Assembly (NCBI GenBank): GCA_018066225.1
Contig: JAGHRU010000001.1
Location: 1-14,485, forward strand
DNA: 14,485 nt
DNA from: Candidatus Equimonas enterica
GTDB taxonomy: Bacteria > Bacteroidota > Bacteroidia > Bacteroidales > Bacteroidaceae
Direction of reading: 5' to 3'
Position numbers and translations under genes: made by a program. Numbering within the stretch: position 1 is the stretch's first letter; each line of letters opens with the position of its first letter. The notes beneath the pieces were generated by a model that was not told where the DNA came from, ran no database searches, and saw only the letters and a program-made list of their open reading frames with translations. Below, piece by piece: positions 1 through 7,642 of this stretch.

Positions 1-16
1 GTATTTTGCTAAACAT
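1..16 (-). CDS. Possible first codons of a leftward gene leaving the window
   Basis: A leftward ATG at 16-14 is followed by five open codons (MFSKI) to the window edge. It lies about 15 nt downstream of the expected start site of the strong leftward promoter at 37-68, so it is a plausible translation start. Only 16 bases are visible, so neither identity nor reality of the gene can be judged; the true start may lie further left. Confidence 0.2.
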
Positions 17-36
17 AACTTATTGCTTTTGGCCTG

Positions 37-68
37 CAAAATTAAAGAAATAATATAATACGACCAAA
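37..68 (-). promoter_or_regulatory. Leftward Bacteroidota promoter, divergent from dnaB
   Basis: Read on the minus strand, TTTG (68-65) is followed after 20 nt by TAATTTTG (44-37). This fits the Bacteroidota consensus TTTG-N19-21-TAnnTTTG. Transcription would start near position 31 and run out of the window to the left, so an unseen gene diverges from dnaB. Confidence 0.6.
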
Positions 69-170
69 TAAAAAGTATATTTTATACACGGATTTATGTG
101 TTTGGGCTGATGTTGGGACTTTTTGACGAAAAAGGTGTAGTGAGAAGGGGTGCGAACCAAAATTATTTGC

Positions 171-178
171 TAAATTTG
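171..178 (+). promoter_or_regulatory. dnaB promoter, -7 box
   Basis: TAAATTTG matches TAnnTTTG exactly and lies 32 bp before the dnaB ATG, giving a leader of roughly 25 nt. No TTTG is seen at the expected -33 position, so only the -7 element is supported. The 45-170 stretch before it is AT-rich, with no other feature seen. Confidence 0.55.
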
Positions 179-209
179 CGGTCGTTTCATCTAATAGTCG
201 TTCTACTTT

Positions 210-1784
210 ATGGCCAATTATAATCAGCGCAACAGTAAGAATAAATATACGCCATTACCCGGTCCTGCTACCGACAGTTTAGGCAACTTGCAGCCCCAGG
301 ACATAGAAATCGAGAAAGCCGTGCTTGGTGCACTGCTTATAGAACGCGATGCCTATTCTGTCGTTTGCGAGATATTGGTGCCCGACTCCTTCTACGACCC
401 GCGACACAAGATTATATATGAGGCAGTGCAGCGCCTGAATTTCGATCAGAAGCCTGTGGATATGCTTACCGTGACGAGTTATCTGCGTGACGAGCAAACC
501 CTGATGAATGCAGGCGGGCCAGCCTATATCGCTGAACTGACGTCCAATATCGTGTCGGCCGCTCACGTGGAGTATCATGCTCGCGTTGTGGCGCAAAAGT
601 ATATGGCGCGCCAACTGATTTCCTACACGGCTACCATACAGAGCAAAGCCTTTGACCCGACGCAAGATGTGGACGACCTGATGCAGGAAGCAGAGTCCAA
701 ACTCTTTGAACTCTCGCAGAACAATGTGAAGACCGACTATGAGCAATTGGATGTCATCATCAAGGAAGCCTACGATTTGCTCCACAAGGCAGCCTCGCGC
801 ACAGACGGTATGTCGGGCACTCCCTCAGGCTTTCATAAGTTGGACAAAATCACGGCAGGCTGGCAAAACTCCGACCTCGTCATCTTGGCGGCACGCCCTG
901 CTATGGGTAAGACGGCCTTCGCGCTGTCTATGGCCAAAAATATCGCCGTGGACCAAAATATCCCAGTTGCGTTCTTCTCTTTGGAAATGTCGAAGGTGCA
1001 AATCGTCAATCGCTTGATATCCAACACCTGTGAGATAAATGCTACAAAGATAAGAACGGCGCAACTGGATCCGAATGAATGGGAACGTCTTGATGCGAAG
1101 ATAAAAGACCTCAGCCAAAAGCCGCTCTACATCGACGACACGGTGGCTTTGTCGGTCTTTGAGTTGCGCACCAAGGCACGACGATTGGTCAGAGAACATG
1201 GCGTGAAACTGATTATGATAGACTACCTGCAACTGATGAATGCTTCGGGTATGTCTTACGGCAATCGCCAAGAAGAGGTGTCGATGATAAGCCGCTCGCT
1301 CAAAGGGCTGGCCAAAGAACTCAATATCCCTATTTTGGCGCTTTCGCAACTCAATCGTGGTGTGGAAAACCGCACCACGGAGGCTGGTGTCGATAGCAAG
1401 CGTCCGCAGTTGAGCGACCTTCGCGAGTCGGGTGCCATAGAACAGGATGCCGATATGGTCTGCTTCATACACCGTCCAGAGTATTACCGCATATACGAAG
1501 ACAGCAATCACCGTTCGCTGCGTGGCAAAGCCTATATCATTATTGCGAAACACCGTAATGGTGAAGTCGGCGACGTGTTGCTGGACTTCAAGGGAGAGTT
1601 CGCGCGTTTCCAGAACGAAGACCAAATCGCCATCCCGATGCCAGGAGAAGAGAACGATCTGGACGCAACGGTCATCGGCTCACGCCTTACGCCGACCGAG
1701 ATGCCCAGTTTCGCCGATACGCCATTTCCGCCTGCCGACGGCATCGGTGCTGATGAGTTTCCTGCCAACACCCAACCCTTTTAG
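210..1784 (+). CDS. dnaB: Replicative DNA helicase DnaB
   Basis: DnaB is the hexameric 5'-3' helicase that unwinds the chromosome ahead of the replication fork and recruits primase. The 524-residue product has an N-terminal DnaB domain (about 28-130), a linker, and a RecA-like C-terminal motor. Visible motifs are Walker A ARPAMGKT (228-235), H1a FSLEM (256-260), Walker B with LIMIDYLQL (334-342), and the DnaB H4 signature LRESGAIEQDAD (404-415). There is no intein. The C-terminal tail after about 465 is acidic and proline-rich, as is common in this phylum. The ATG at 210 sits just downstream of a TAnnTTTG box and has no Shine-Dalgarno. uvrB follows after 36 bp with no terminator between, so the two are probably co-transcribed. 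Confidence 0.98.
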   Translation: MANYNQRNSKNKYTPLPGPATDSLGNLQPQDIEIEKAVLGALLIERDAYSVVCEILVPDSFYDPRHKIIYEAVQRLNFDQKPVDMLTVTSYLRDEQTLMNAGGPAYIAELTSNIVSAAHVEYHARVVAQKYMARQLISYTATIQSKAFDPTQDVDDLMQEAESKLFELSQNNVKTDYEQLDVIIKEAYDLLHKAASRTDGMSGTPSGFHKLDKITAGWQNSDLVILAARPAMGKTAFALSMAKNIAVDQNIPVAFFSLEMSKVQIVNRLISNTCEINATKIRTAQLDPNEWERLDAKIKDLSQKPLYIDDTVALSVFELRTKARRLVREHGVKLIMIDYLQLMNASGMSYGNRQEEVSMISRSLKGLAKELNIPILALSQLNRGVENRTTEAGVDSKRPQLSDLRESGAIEQDADMVCFIHRPEYYRIYEDSNHRSLRGKAYIIIAKHRNGEVGDVLLDFKGEFARFQNEDQIAIPMPGEENDLDATVIGSRLTPTEMPSFADTPFPPADGIGADEFPANTQPF

Positions 1785-1820
1785 TCCCAATCTACATACT
1801 TGCCGTATAGGGGATGCGAA

Positions 1821-3863
1821 ATGAGTAAATATCAACTTGTATCTGCTTATCAACCCACTGGCGATCAGCCTCTTGCTATCAGCCAATTGACGGAAGGCAT
1901 CAAGGCGGGCGAGCCTGCTCAAGTGCTGCTTGGTGTCACAGGCTCTGGCAAGACTTTTACCGTGGCCAACGTGATAGCGGCTGCGGGCAAGCCCACGCTG
2001 ATACTCTCCCACAATAAGACGTTGGCTGCTCAACTCTATGAGGAGATGAAGGGGTTCTTCCCGCACAATGCCGTGGAGTACTATGTCAGTTACTACGACT
2101 ACTATCAACCTGAGGCCTACATCGCCTCTACCGACACCTATATAGAGAAAGACCTTGCCATCAATGAAGATATAGACAAACTGCGCTTGGCTGCCACCTC
2201 TGCCCTACTCTCGGGACGGAGCGATGTCATCGTGGTGTCCTCGGTGTCGTGCATCTATGGCATGGGCAATCCTTCGGCGTTTTACGAGAACGTGATAGCG
2301 CTACGCTGTGGGGCAACCTTGGGCATCAATGCTTTGCTTCGCGCCTTAAACGCTTCGCTCTATGAGCGCAACGATGTCGCCCCAAGGGCAGGCAATTATC
2401 GTGTCAAGGGCGATACGGTCGATGTGTTCTTGGCCTATAGCGACGACTTGGTGCGTATCACGTTCTGGGGTGAGGAGATAGATAGCATCGAGCAGGTGGA
2501 TAGCGTCTTCGGTACGCGCATCGCCACTTTCGAGGAGTACAAGATATATCCCGCCAACCTCTTCTTGACTTCCAAGGAGACGCAGGAGGCTGCCATCCGT
2601 ATGATACAGGACGATCTCGTCGCACAGGTGGCCTATTTCAAGGAAATGGGAAAAGACTTGGAGGCAGAACGCTTGCAGCAGCGTGTGACCTACGATATTG
2701 AGATGATACGCGAACTGGGGCATTGCTCTGGCATCGAGAATTATTCCCGCTATTTTGACGGAAGACAGCCAGGAAGCCGCCCATATTGTTTGCTCGACTT
2801 CTTCCCTGAGGATTTCCTCATCGTCATCGACGAAAGCCATGTCACCGTGCCCCAGATTCGTGCCATGTATGGGGGCGACCAGTCCCGCAAGCATGCCTTG
2901 GTCAATTATGGCTTCCGCCTGCCTGCTGCCCTTGACAATCGTCCGCTTCAATTCGACGAGTTTCACGCGATGGCCAAGCAAGTCATCTATGTGAGTGCTA
3001 CGCCCGACAACTACGAACTCTCCGAAAGCGGTGGCGTCGTTGTGGAGCAACTCATCCGCCCGACAGGTCTTTTGGACCCTCCCATTGAGGTTTGCGACAC
3101 CGATTTCCCCATCGACGACTTGGAGGAGCGTATCAGAGCGCGGATAGAGCAGCATGAACGTGTCTTGGTGACGACCATTTCCAAACGAATGGCAGAGGAG
3201 TTGGCTGAATATCTGCAAGATATGGCGATAGCGACGGCCTACATTCACAGCGATGTAGATACGCTGGAGCGCGTGCAAATCATGGCAGACCTGCGCGCTG
3301 GCACGTACGATGTACTCGTGGGCGTCAATCTCCTGCGTGAAGGTCTTGACCTGCCCGAGGTGTCGCTGGTGGCCATTATGGATGCCGACCAAGAGGGCTT
3401 CCTGCGCAGTGTGCGTTCGCTCACGCAGACGGCAGGCCGCGCAGCGCGTAATGTCAATGGGCAGGTCGTCATGTATGCCAAGCACATCACGGACAGTATG
3501 CGGCTCACCATAGACGAGACCAACCGCAGACGTGCCAAGCAGCAAGCCTACAACGCTGCTCATGGCATCACGCCCCACGGCGTAAACAAGCAGCACGGTG
3601 GGGGCGAACTTGCTGGCCTGGGCAAGCGGCATGCCGAGGAGCACAACATCAACTTCGTGCCCCAGCCCGATGCTGAAACGCAGCAACTGGTGGCAGAGAG
3701 CCAGCAGACATTAGCGATGACGCCCAAGCAGCGTGTGCAGCACTTGGAGAAACTGCGCGTCGCGATGCATCGGGCGGCCGAGCGTCTCGACTTCGTGTCG
3801 GCCGCACAACTGCGCGACGAAATCCTTTCGCTTGGGGGCAACCTCTCGCTGGACGATAAGTAA
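1821..3863 (+). CDS. uvrB: Excinuclease ABC subunit B (UvrB)
   Basis: UvrB is the damage-verifying helicase-like subunit of nucleotide excision repair; it is loaded by UvrA and then recruits UvrC for incision. The 680-residue length is normal. Motifs seen: Walker A GVTGSGKT (38-45); the beta-hairpin region YYDYYQPEAY (91-100), which inserts between the DNA strands; the DEAD-like box DESH (337-340); motif VI QTAGRAARN (536-544); and the C-terminal UVR domain (about 640-672), which contacts UvrC. An upstream in-frame TTG at 1800 would add seven residues. ATG 1821 is preferred because it gives the usual MSKYQLVS-type start and has an AGGGG about seven nt upstream, one of the few Shine-Dalgarno-like sites here. 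uvrA is not in the window. Confidence 0.98.
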   Translation: MSKYQLVSAYQPTGDQPLAISQLTEGIKAGEPAQVLLGVTGSGKTFTVANVIAAAGKPTLILSHNKTLAAQLYEEMKGFFPHNAVEYYVSYYDYYQPEAYIASTDTYIEKDLAINEDIDKLRLAATSALLSGRSDVIVVSSVSCIYGMGNPSAFYENVIALRCGATLGINALLRALNASLYERNDVAPRAGNYRVKGDTVDVFLAYSDDLVRITFWGEEIDSIEQVDSVFGTRIATFEEYKIYPANLFLTSKETQEAAIRMIQDDLVAQVAYFKEMGKDLEAERLQQRVTYDIEMIRELGHCSGIENYSRYFDGRQPGSRPYCLLDFFPEDFLIVIDESHVTVPQIRAMYGGDQSRKHALVNYGFRLPAALDNRPLQFDEFHAMAKQVIYVSATPDNYELSESGGVVVEQLIRPTGLLDPPIEVCDTDFPIDDLEERIRARIEQHERVLVTTISKRMAEELAEYLQDMAIATAYIHSDVDTLERVQIMADLRAGTYDVLVGVNLLREGLDLPEVSLVAIMDADQEGFLRSVRSLTQTAGRAARNVNGQVVMYAKHITDSMRLTIDETNRRRAKQQAYNAAHGITPHGVNKQHGGGELAGLGKRHAEEHNINFVPQPDAETQQLVAESQQTLAMTPKQRVQHLEKLRVAMHRAAERLDFVSAAQLRDEILSLGGNLSLDDK

Positions 3864-3878
3864 GTGCACAAAAACATC

Positions 3879-3916
3879 AAAAGGGTTGGTACTTCAAACG
3901 TGTACCAACCCTTTTT
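3879..3916. terminator. Bidirectional intrinsic terminator between uvrB and the acyltransferase
   Basis: AAAAGGGTTGGTAC (3879-3892) pairs perfectly with GTACCAACCCTTTT (3902-3915) around a 9-nt loop. On the plus strand the stem ends in a T run, closing dnaB-uvrB. On the minus strand it ends in TTTT followed by further T-rich sequence, closing the opposing operon. The leftward acyltransferase stop codon (3917-3915) is embedded in the hairpin's edge. Confidence 0.88.
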
Positions 3917-4808
3917 ATTTTACCCGTAACATTTTCCCGATAGCCATACTGCCGCCGATGCAAACAGGTAGAGCCACGACCAGAAACAGTAATCCAGTAC
4001 TGTCAATGGCGATGAGCGGCGTCCCTAATACCTTCACAGCGAAAGTAAACAGCGGAGAGAACAGCAATATCGGTAGCGTATGCTGTCCGATGTTTGTCAT
4101 CATCGCTCTTGCCCGCACAGGCAGCACGGGATAGAAGGCCAGCAGACTGCTGATGACGGCATAGATAGTGGCTGCGCCAAACACCCACCACGACTTGTAG
4201 TGTATGGCCAAAGGCATCAGCACCACCGCTGCAATCGCCATCCACCAACGCGGGCGAAAGAAGCGCATAAAGTCGGGGGCATAAAGCGCGAGTGCCATCC
4301 CTATGAGATACCACAGCGCGAGTGGGGCTGCGCCAAAACTAAACGCGTAACACACCAATAAGCACACGCCGAAGAGAGCAAGTCGCAACAGCGGATGACG
4401 CTCGCCTGCGATGCGTGCACAGAGGTCGCCCGCAAGGAGACAAAGCAGCAAGGTGTGGAGAAACCAATACGGACCTAAGGGGTGCAAAAACAAATGGTAG
4501 AAAAACACCGCAGGCGTCAAAGTGGCAATGTGTTCACGAATGGGCAAAAAGGCAGCCCCGACGATATAGGCACTCTCCATGAGGAGATAAGGCAAGCCGA
4601 TGCGCCACAGCATACGCCGTAAGTGCGTCGCGCTGGGCGTGCGCCGTGCGAAATAGCCCGATATGAGTAGAAAGACAGGCATGTGAAACACATAGACCGC
4701 CTCCTTGGCATACGGATAGGTCGTCTCGATATAGACCAAATGAAAAGTCACCATCAAGACGATGCACACACTTTTCAGCCAATCTATTTCCAGAATGCGA
4801 TGAGCCAT
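3915..4808 (-). CDS. Acyltransferase family 3 membrane protein
   Basis: A 297-residue polytopic membrane protein of the acyltransferase-3 (OafA/WecH-like) family, which transfers acyl groups, often acetyl, to sugars or other envelope molecules at the inner membrane. Evidence: N-terminal DWLKSVCIVLMVTFH with the family's early conserved His (23), FHMPVFLLISGYFARR (41-56), GPYWFLHTLLL (112-122), and about nine or ten hydrophobic segments through to residue 290. The substrate cannot be told. ATG 4808 is preferred over an in-frame TTG six bases upstream. It is the last gene of the leftward run after nadK and the ABC exporter, separated from the latter by 144 bp that hold a 22-bp repeat array. It ends inside the bidirectional terminator. 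Confidence 0.85.
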   Translation of the reverse strand: MAHRILEIDWLKSVCIVLMVTFHLVYIETTYPYAKEAVYVFHMPVFLLISGYFARRTPSATHLRRMLWRIGLPYLLMESAYIVGAAFLPIREHIATLTPAVFFYHLFLHPLGPYWFLHTLLLCLLAGDLCARIAGERHPLLRLALFGVCLLVCYAFSFGAAPLALWYLIGMALALYAPDFMRFFRPRWWMAIAAVVLMPLAIHYKSWWVFGAATIYAVISSLLAFYPVLPVRARAMMTNIGQHTLPILLFSPLFTFAVKVLGTPLIAIDSTGLLFLVVALPVCIGGSMAIGKMLRVK

Positions 4809-4857
4809 AATCAAGGTCGTTTAGGGATAAAAATGCGGCAAGTCAATACCCGCAAAA

Positions 4858-4945
4858 ACTATCTGCCCAGACAGGAAAAACTATCTGCCCAGAGAGGTAG
4901 AACTATCTGCCCAAGCCGTTTTGACGCTCTGCCCAAAGAAGAAAA
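4858..4945 (-). repeat. Four-unit 22-bp direct repeat array (locus 1)
   Basis: Four consecutive units begin at 4858, 4880, 4902 and 4924, each 22 bp with no spacer. Three start ACTATCTGCCCA; the fourth is degenerate (ACGCTCTGCCCA). The TCTGCCCA core recurs at 4862, 4884, 4906 and 4928, exactly in phase. The second half of each unit is more variable and often A-rich. All units face the same way, so no strong hairpin forms. The array begins 7 bp after the stop codon of the leftward ABC exporter gene and precedes the acyltransferase start by about 50 bp. A related array is at 13335-13422. Confidence 0.92.
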
Positions 4946-4952
4946 GCGTCCT

Positions 4953-6611
4953 TTACAGTCGCATTACCTCCGTACAGAACGGGATGACAGCAGGTCGGTG
5001 TGTCACGAAGATGACCGTGCGACCTTTGGCATATTGCACAATGCGCTGCACGACGGTTTGCTCCGTATCCGGGTCGAGGGCGGCTGTGCTTTCGTCGAAG
5101 ATGAGTATGGGGCATGTGCGCAACAAGGCGCGCGCTATGGTCAGTCGCTGTGCCTGCCCTTCCGAAAGACCACCGCCCATCTCAGTACATGGGGTGTCGA
5201 GTCCCGAAGGCAAGTCATAGACGAAGTCGGCAGCAGCCACATGGAGCACTTCGCGCAGTTCTGCCTCCGTCGCATCGGGCTTGCCGAGCCGCAGGTTGTC
5301 GCGTATCGTACCCGAGAGCAGGGTGTTGCCCTGTGGTACATAGCCAAAAGCGCAGCGTGAGGTTGCCGTCACGGGTATTTCTTGCGTTCCATCGGTCAGG
5401 GATATGTGTCCACTAACGGGATGTATGAGCCGTAATATCAAGCGGATGAGGGTTGTCTTCCCCGAGCCGGTTTCGCCCAAGATGGCAGTCACGCTACCCG
5501 GGGTGAACTCATGGTGAAAGTCGTGATAGATATCGCGTGAATTGTCGTCGTATCTGAACGTTAATCCTTTGATAGATAGTCCATAGTGACTGTTCATATC
5601 TACTGGACTTTCGTCCTCTTCTATGGTGTCTTCCACGGGAATTTCTTCCATTTCCATCAGGCGTTCGGTGGCCGTAAATGCGCCGATAAATACAGGAATG
5701 AAGCGGGTCAGTTGCCTCACTGGCGACTGTATCTGCCCGATGAGTTGGATGAACGCGATGAGTGCGCCGTAGGTGATGACACCGTCGCGCAGACTCACGA
5801 TGCCCCACACGAACGTTATCATATACCCCGCTCCAAAGCCGATGTTCATTAAGCCAGAAGATACCGAAGAATAAATCGTGCGACGGCGCACTTTGGCGCG
5901 CAAGTTCTCGTGCAGATTGGTCAGTCCGCTGACCATGTAGCCTACGCGCCCCAATGTTTTCACCACCAAGGCGTGCTGCACGGTCTCCTGCATCATACTC
6001 TGCACCTTGCCGTCGAGGTCGCGCACTTCATGGGAGATGTCGCGCATCTGACGGATGTAGAGACGGCTCAACACGGCGAAGATGGGCAACACCACCACCA
6101 CGACAAGTGCCAACTTACGGTTCATCCAAAATAGAAAGACGAAAGCCCCGACAAACTGCACGATGGTGCATATCAACGACGGTAGGCTTTCGGTGAGAAA
6201 TGTCACGATGTCGCTGACATCGCGCATCATACGATTGAGCAAATCGCCCGAATGGTAGCGTTTGAGACCTCGCCACTCCGCAGAAAGTAGCCGCGCGAAA
6301 AATCGCTCCTGCATCACATTTTGTGCACGCACACCGAGGATGGCGCGTATCCAACGATTGGAGATGCCGAGGGCTATCTGGCTTATCATCACAGCGACGA
6401 GCAATACCACAGCCAGCGTTAGGCTAATCGTGCCGTCGCTATGTCCCGTTGCGATATCTACGGTAAGTTTCGTGAGCCACACGAAGAGCAAGTCCAGTCC
6501 CACCAAGAGCAAGCCCGTGATGGTGTTGAGCGTGGCCTGTATGTGCAGACCATGCATTTTGTGCCACAGCCATCGGGCAATGTTGGGGATGGAGGAGAGT
6601 TGATGCTTCAT
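4953..6611 (-). CDS. ABC exporter, fused membrane and ATP-binding domains
   Basis: A 552-residue half-transporter of the type IV exporter class (MsbA/multidrug-like), which dimerises in the inner membrane and uses ATP to move lipid, peptide or drug-like substrates. The membrane domain (about 20-320) has roughly six hydrophobic helices. The ATPase domain (345-552) shows Walker A GETGSGKT (379-386), the Q-loop Gln in VPQGN (427), the signature LSEGQ (482-486; usually LSGGQ), Walker B ILIFDE (502-507), and the H-loop His (538). The protein ends only 14 residues after the H-loop, earlier than typical family members, which continue with a short tail; no frameshifted remainder was recognised downstream. 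It follows nadK by 24 bp, so the two are probably one transcript. Its substrate is unknown. Confidence 0.92.
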   Translation of the reverse strand: MKHQLSSIPNIARWLWHKMHGLHIQATLNTITGLLLVGLDLLFVWLTKLTVDIATGHSDGTISLTLAVVLLVAVMISQIALGISNRWIRAILGVRAQNVMQERFFARLLSAEWRGLKRYHSGDLLNRMMRDVSDIVTFLTESLPSLICTIVQFVGAFVFLFWMNRKLALVVVVVLPIFAVLSRLYIRQMRDISHEVRDLDGKVQSMMQETVQHALVVKTLGRVGYMVSGLTNLHENLRAKVRRRTIYSSVSSGLMNIGFGAGYMITFVWGIVSLRDGVITYGALIAFIQLIGQIQSPVRQLTRFIPVFIGAFTATERLMEMEEIPVEDTIEEDESPVDMNSHYGLSIKGLTFRYDDNSRDIYHDFHHEFTPGSVTAILGETGSGKTTLIRLILRLIHPVSGHISLTDGTQEIPVTATSRCAFGYVPQGNTLLSGTIRDNLRLGKPDATEAELREVLHVAAADFVYDLPSGLDTPCTEMGGGLSEGQAQRLTIARALLRTCPILIFDESTAALDPDTEQTVVQRIVQYAKGRTVIFVTHRPAVIPFCTEVMRL

Positions 6612-6635
6612 AACGGGAAAGGCTGACCTTATCTA

Positions 6636-7523
6636 TTATTGTAAGCCCCATTTCATCTTCTCCTGCAAGGTGGAGAAGAAGTGCTGGTGCGACACTTTCA
6701 CGACTTTCACGGTGTAGTCGGCACGATGTATCCTTACCTTCTGCGTAATAGGCAGGCGAGCGTTGCGTCCATCTACGGCCAAGAGGTAATCGCCTGTACG
6801 GGAATAGATTTCCAACTCGATAGTCACGTCGTCGCGCACGATGATGGGGCGCAGAGCGATACTATGAGGTGCAACGGCCGTCACGGCAAGGCAACGACTC
6901 TCGGGCACCAGCACCGGACCACCACAAGCCAAGGAATAACCTGTGCTTCCCGTTGGCGTAGAAATGATGACACCATCAGCGGTGTATTTTCCCAAGAACT
7001 CGCCGTTCACACTTGTCTTGACATGAATGAGGCTGGCCTGCGCATGCTTCAATATCGCCACCTCATTGAGCGCACAAGGATAGATGTCTAGATCTACGCC
7101 GTCGCACTCGGCTTTGAGCACGCTGCGCTCTTCGATGACAATGTTGCGATTGACCAGTTCTTGCAACGACGCAGAGATTTTGTCTGGATTGACGTCAGCC
7201 AGAAAGCCTAAATGGCCTGTGTTGATGCCCAATATGGGGATGTTGTTATGCCCGACCAATGAGGCGGTGTTCAAGAACGTGCCATCGCCGCCAATCGAAA
7301 GGGCTATGTCGGCATCTACATTGGGCACGACAAACGTATTGTCCAGACTCTTGCGCAAGCGTTCGTCCACAATTATCGTTTTGAGAAAGGCCGCAAAATC
7401 GTGTTCAAGTGTAAACTCCACGCCCAACGTGAGCAGTGTCCTCAACACTTGCTCCACATAGCGGCTCTTTTTCGCTTGGTAGCAGTTGCCAAACAACGCT
7501 ATTTTCTCCACCTTGTGCAGCAT
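6636..7523 (-). CDS. nadK: NAD kinase
   Basis: NadK phosphorylates NAD to NADP in the cytoplasm, the only known route to NADP. The 295-residue length is typical. Seen in the sequence: the hallmark GGDGT (78-82, with Asp80 the usual catalytic base), the NE motif within ALNEVAI (153-154), and the glycine-rich stretch TADGVIISTPTGSTGYS (181-197), followed by ACGGP. The start at 7523 gives MLHKVEKIALFGN, a normal beginning for the family. A well-matched leftward promoter lies at 7595-7625, giving a leader of about 65 nt. nadK heads the leftward run that continues with the ABC exporter, and it is divergent from pdxJ. Confidence 0.97.
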   Translation of the reverse strand: MLHKVEKIALFGNCYQAKKSRYVEQVLRTLLTLGVEFTLEHDFAAFLKTIIVDERLRKSLDNTFVVPNVDADIALSIGGDGTFLNTASLVGHNNIPILGINTGHLGFLADVNPDKISASLQELVNRNIVIEERSVLKAECDGVDLDIYPCALNEVAILKHAQASLIHVKTSVNGEFLGKYTADGVIISTPTGSTGYSLACGGPVLVPESRCLAVTAVAPHSIALRPIIVRDDVTIELEIYSRTGDYLLAVDGRNARLPITQKVRIHRADYTVKVVKVSHQHFFSTLQEKMKWGLQ

Positions 7524-7583
7524 AGGATGCGATTTGTTGTGTTATTTTTTAGAAAATTTCAACAGCGTATGCCATTTATTTGC

Positions 7584-7591
7584 TAATTTTG
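7584..7591 (+). promoter_or_regulatory. pdxJ promoter, -7 box
   Basis: TAATTTTG matches TAnnTTTG and lies 51 bp before the pdxJ ATG. No clear TTTG is present at -33. It sits inside a 7-bp dyad, ATTTGCT (7578-7584) and AGCAAAT (7593-7599), and only 3 bp separate it from the opposing nadK -7 box. Confidence 0.55.
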
Positions 7592-7594
7592 CAG

Positions 7595-7625
7595 CAAATT
7601 TACGGCTTTTAATCTAAACAGCAAA
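7595..7625 (-). promoter_or_regulatory. nadK promoter, -33 and -7 boxes
   Basis: On the minus strand TTTG (7625-7622) is followed after 19 nt by TAAATTTG (7602-7595), a full match to the Bacteroidota consensus and spacing. Transcription should start near 7588-7590, inside the opposing pdxJ -7 box, so the two promoters physically overlap. Confidence 0.68.
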
Positions 7626-7642
7626 ATATTAACCTAAGAATA

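Noticed and set aside
825..1625. A 266-codon minus-strand frame opposite dnaB
   Set aside because: It is antisense to conserved DnaB motifs and has no independent support.
2346..3686. A 446-codon minus-strand frame opposite uvrB
   Set aside because: It is a shadow of uvrB: no recognisable motif, no promoter box, no separate coding signal.
4858..4945. CRISPR array
   Set aside because: The 22-bp units are contiguous with no spacers, are partly degenerate, and no cas gene is present.
4683..5360. A 225-codon plus-strand frame over the acyltransferase, repeat array and ABC exporter
   Set aside because: It crosses two real leftward genes and the repeat array, and its translation shows no family features.
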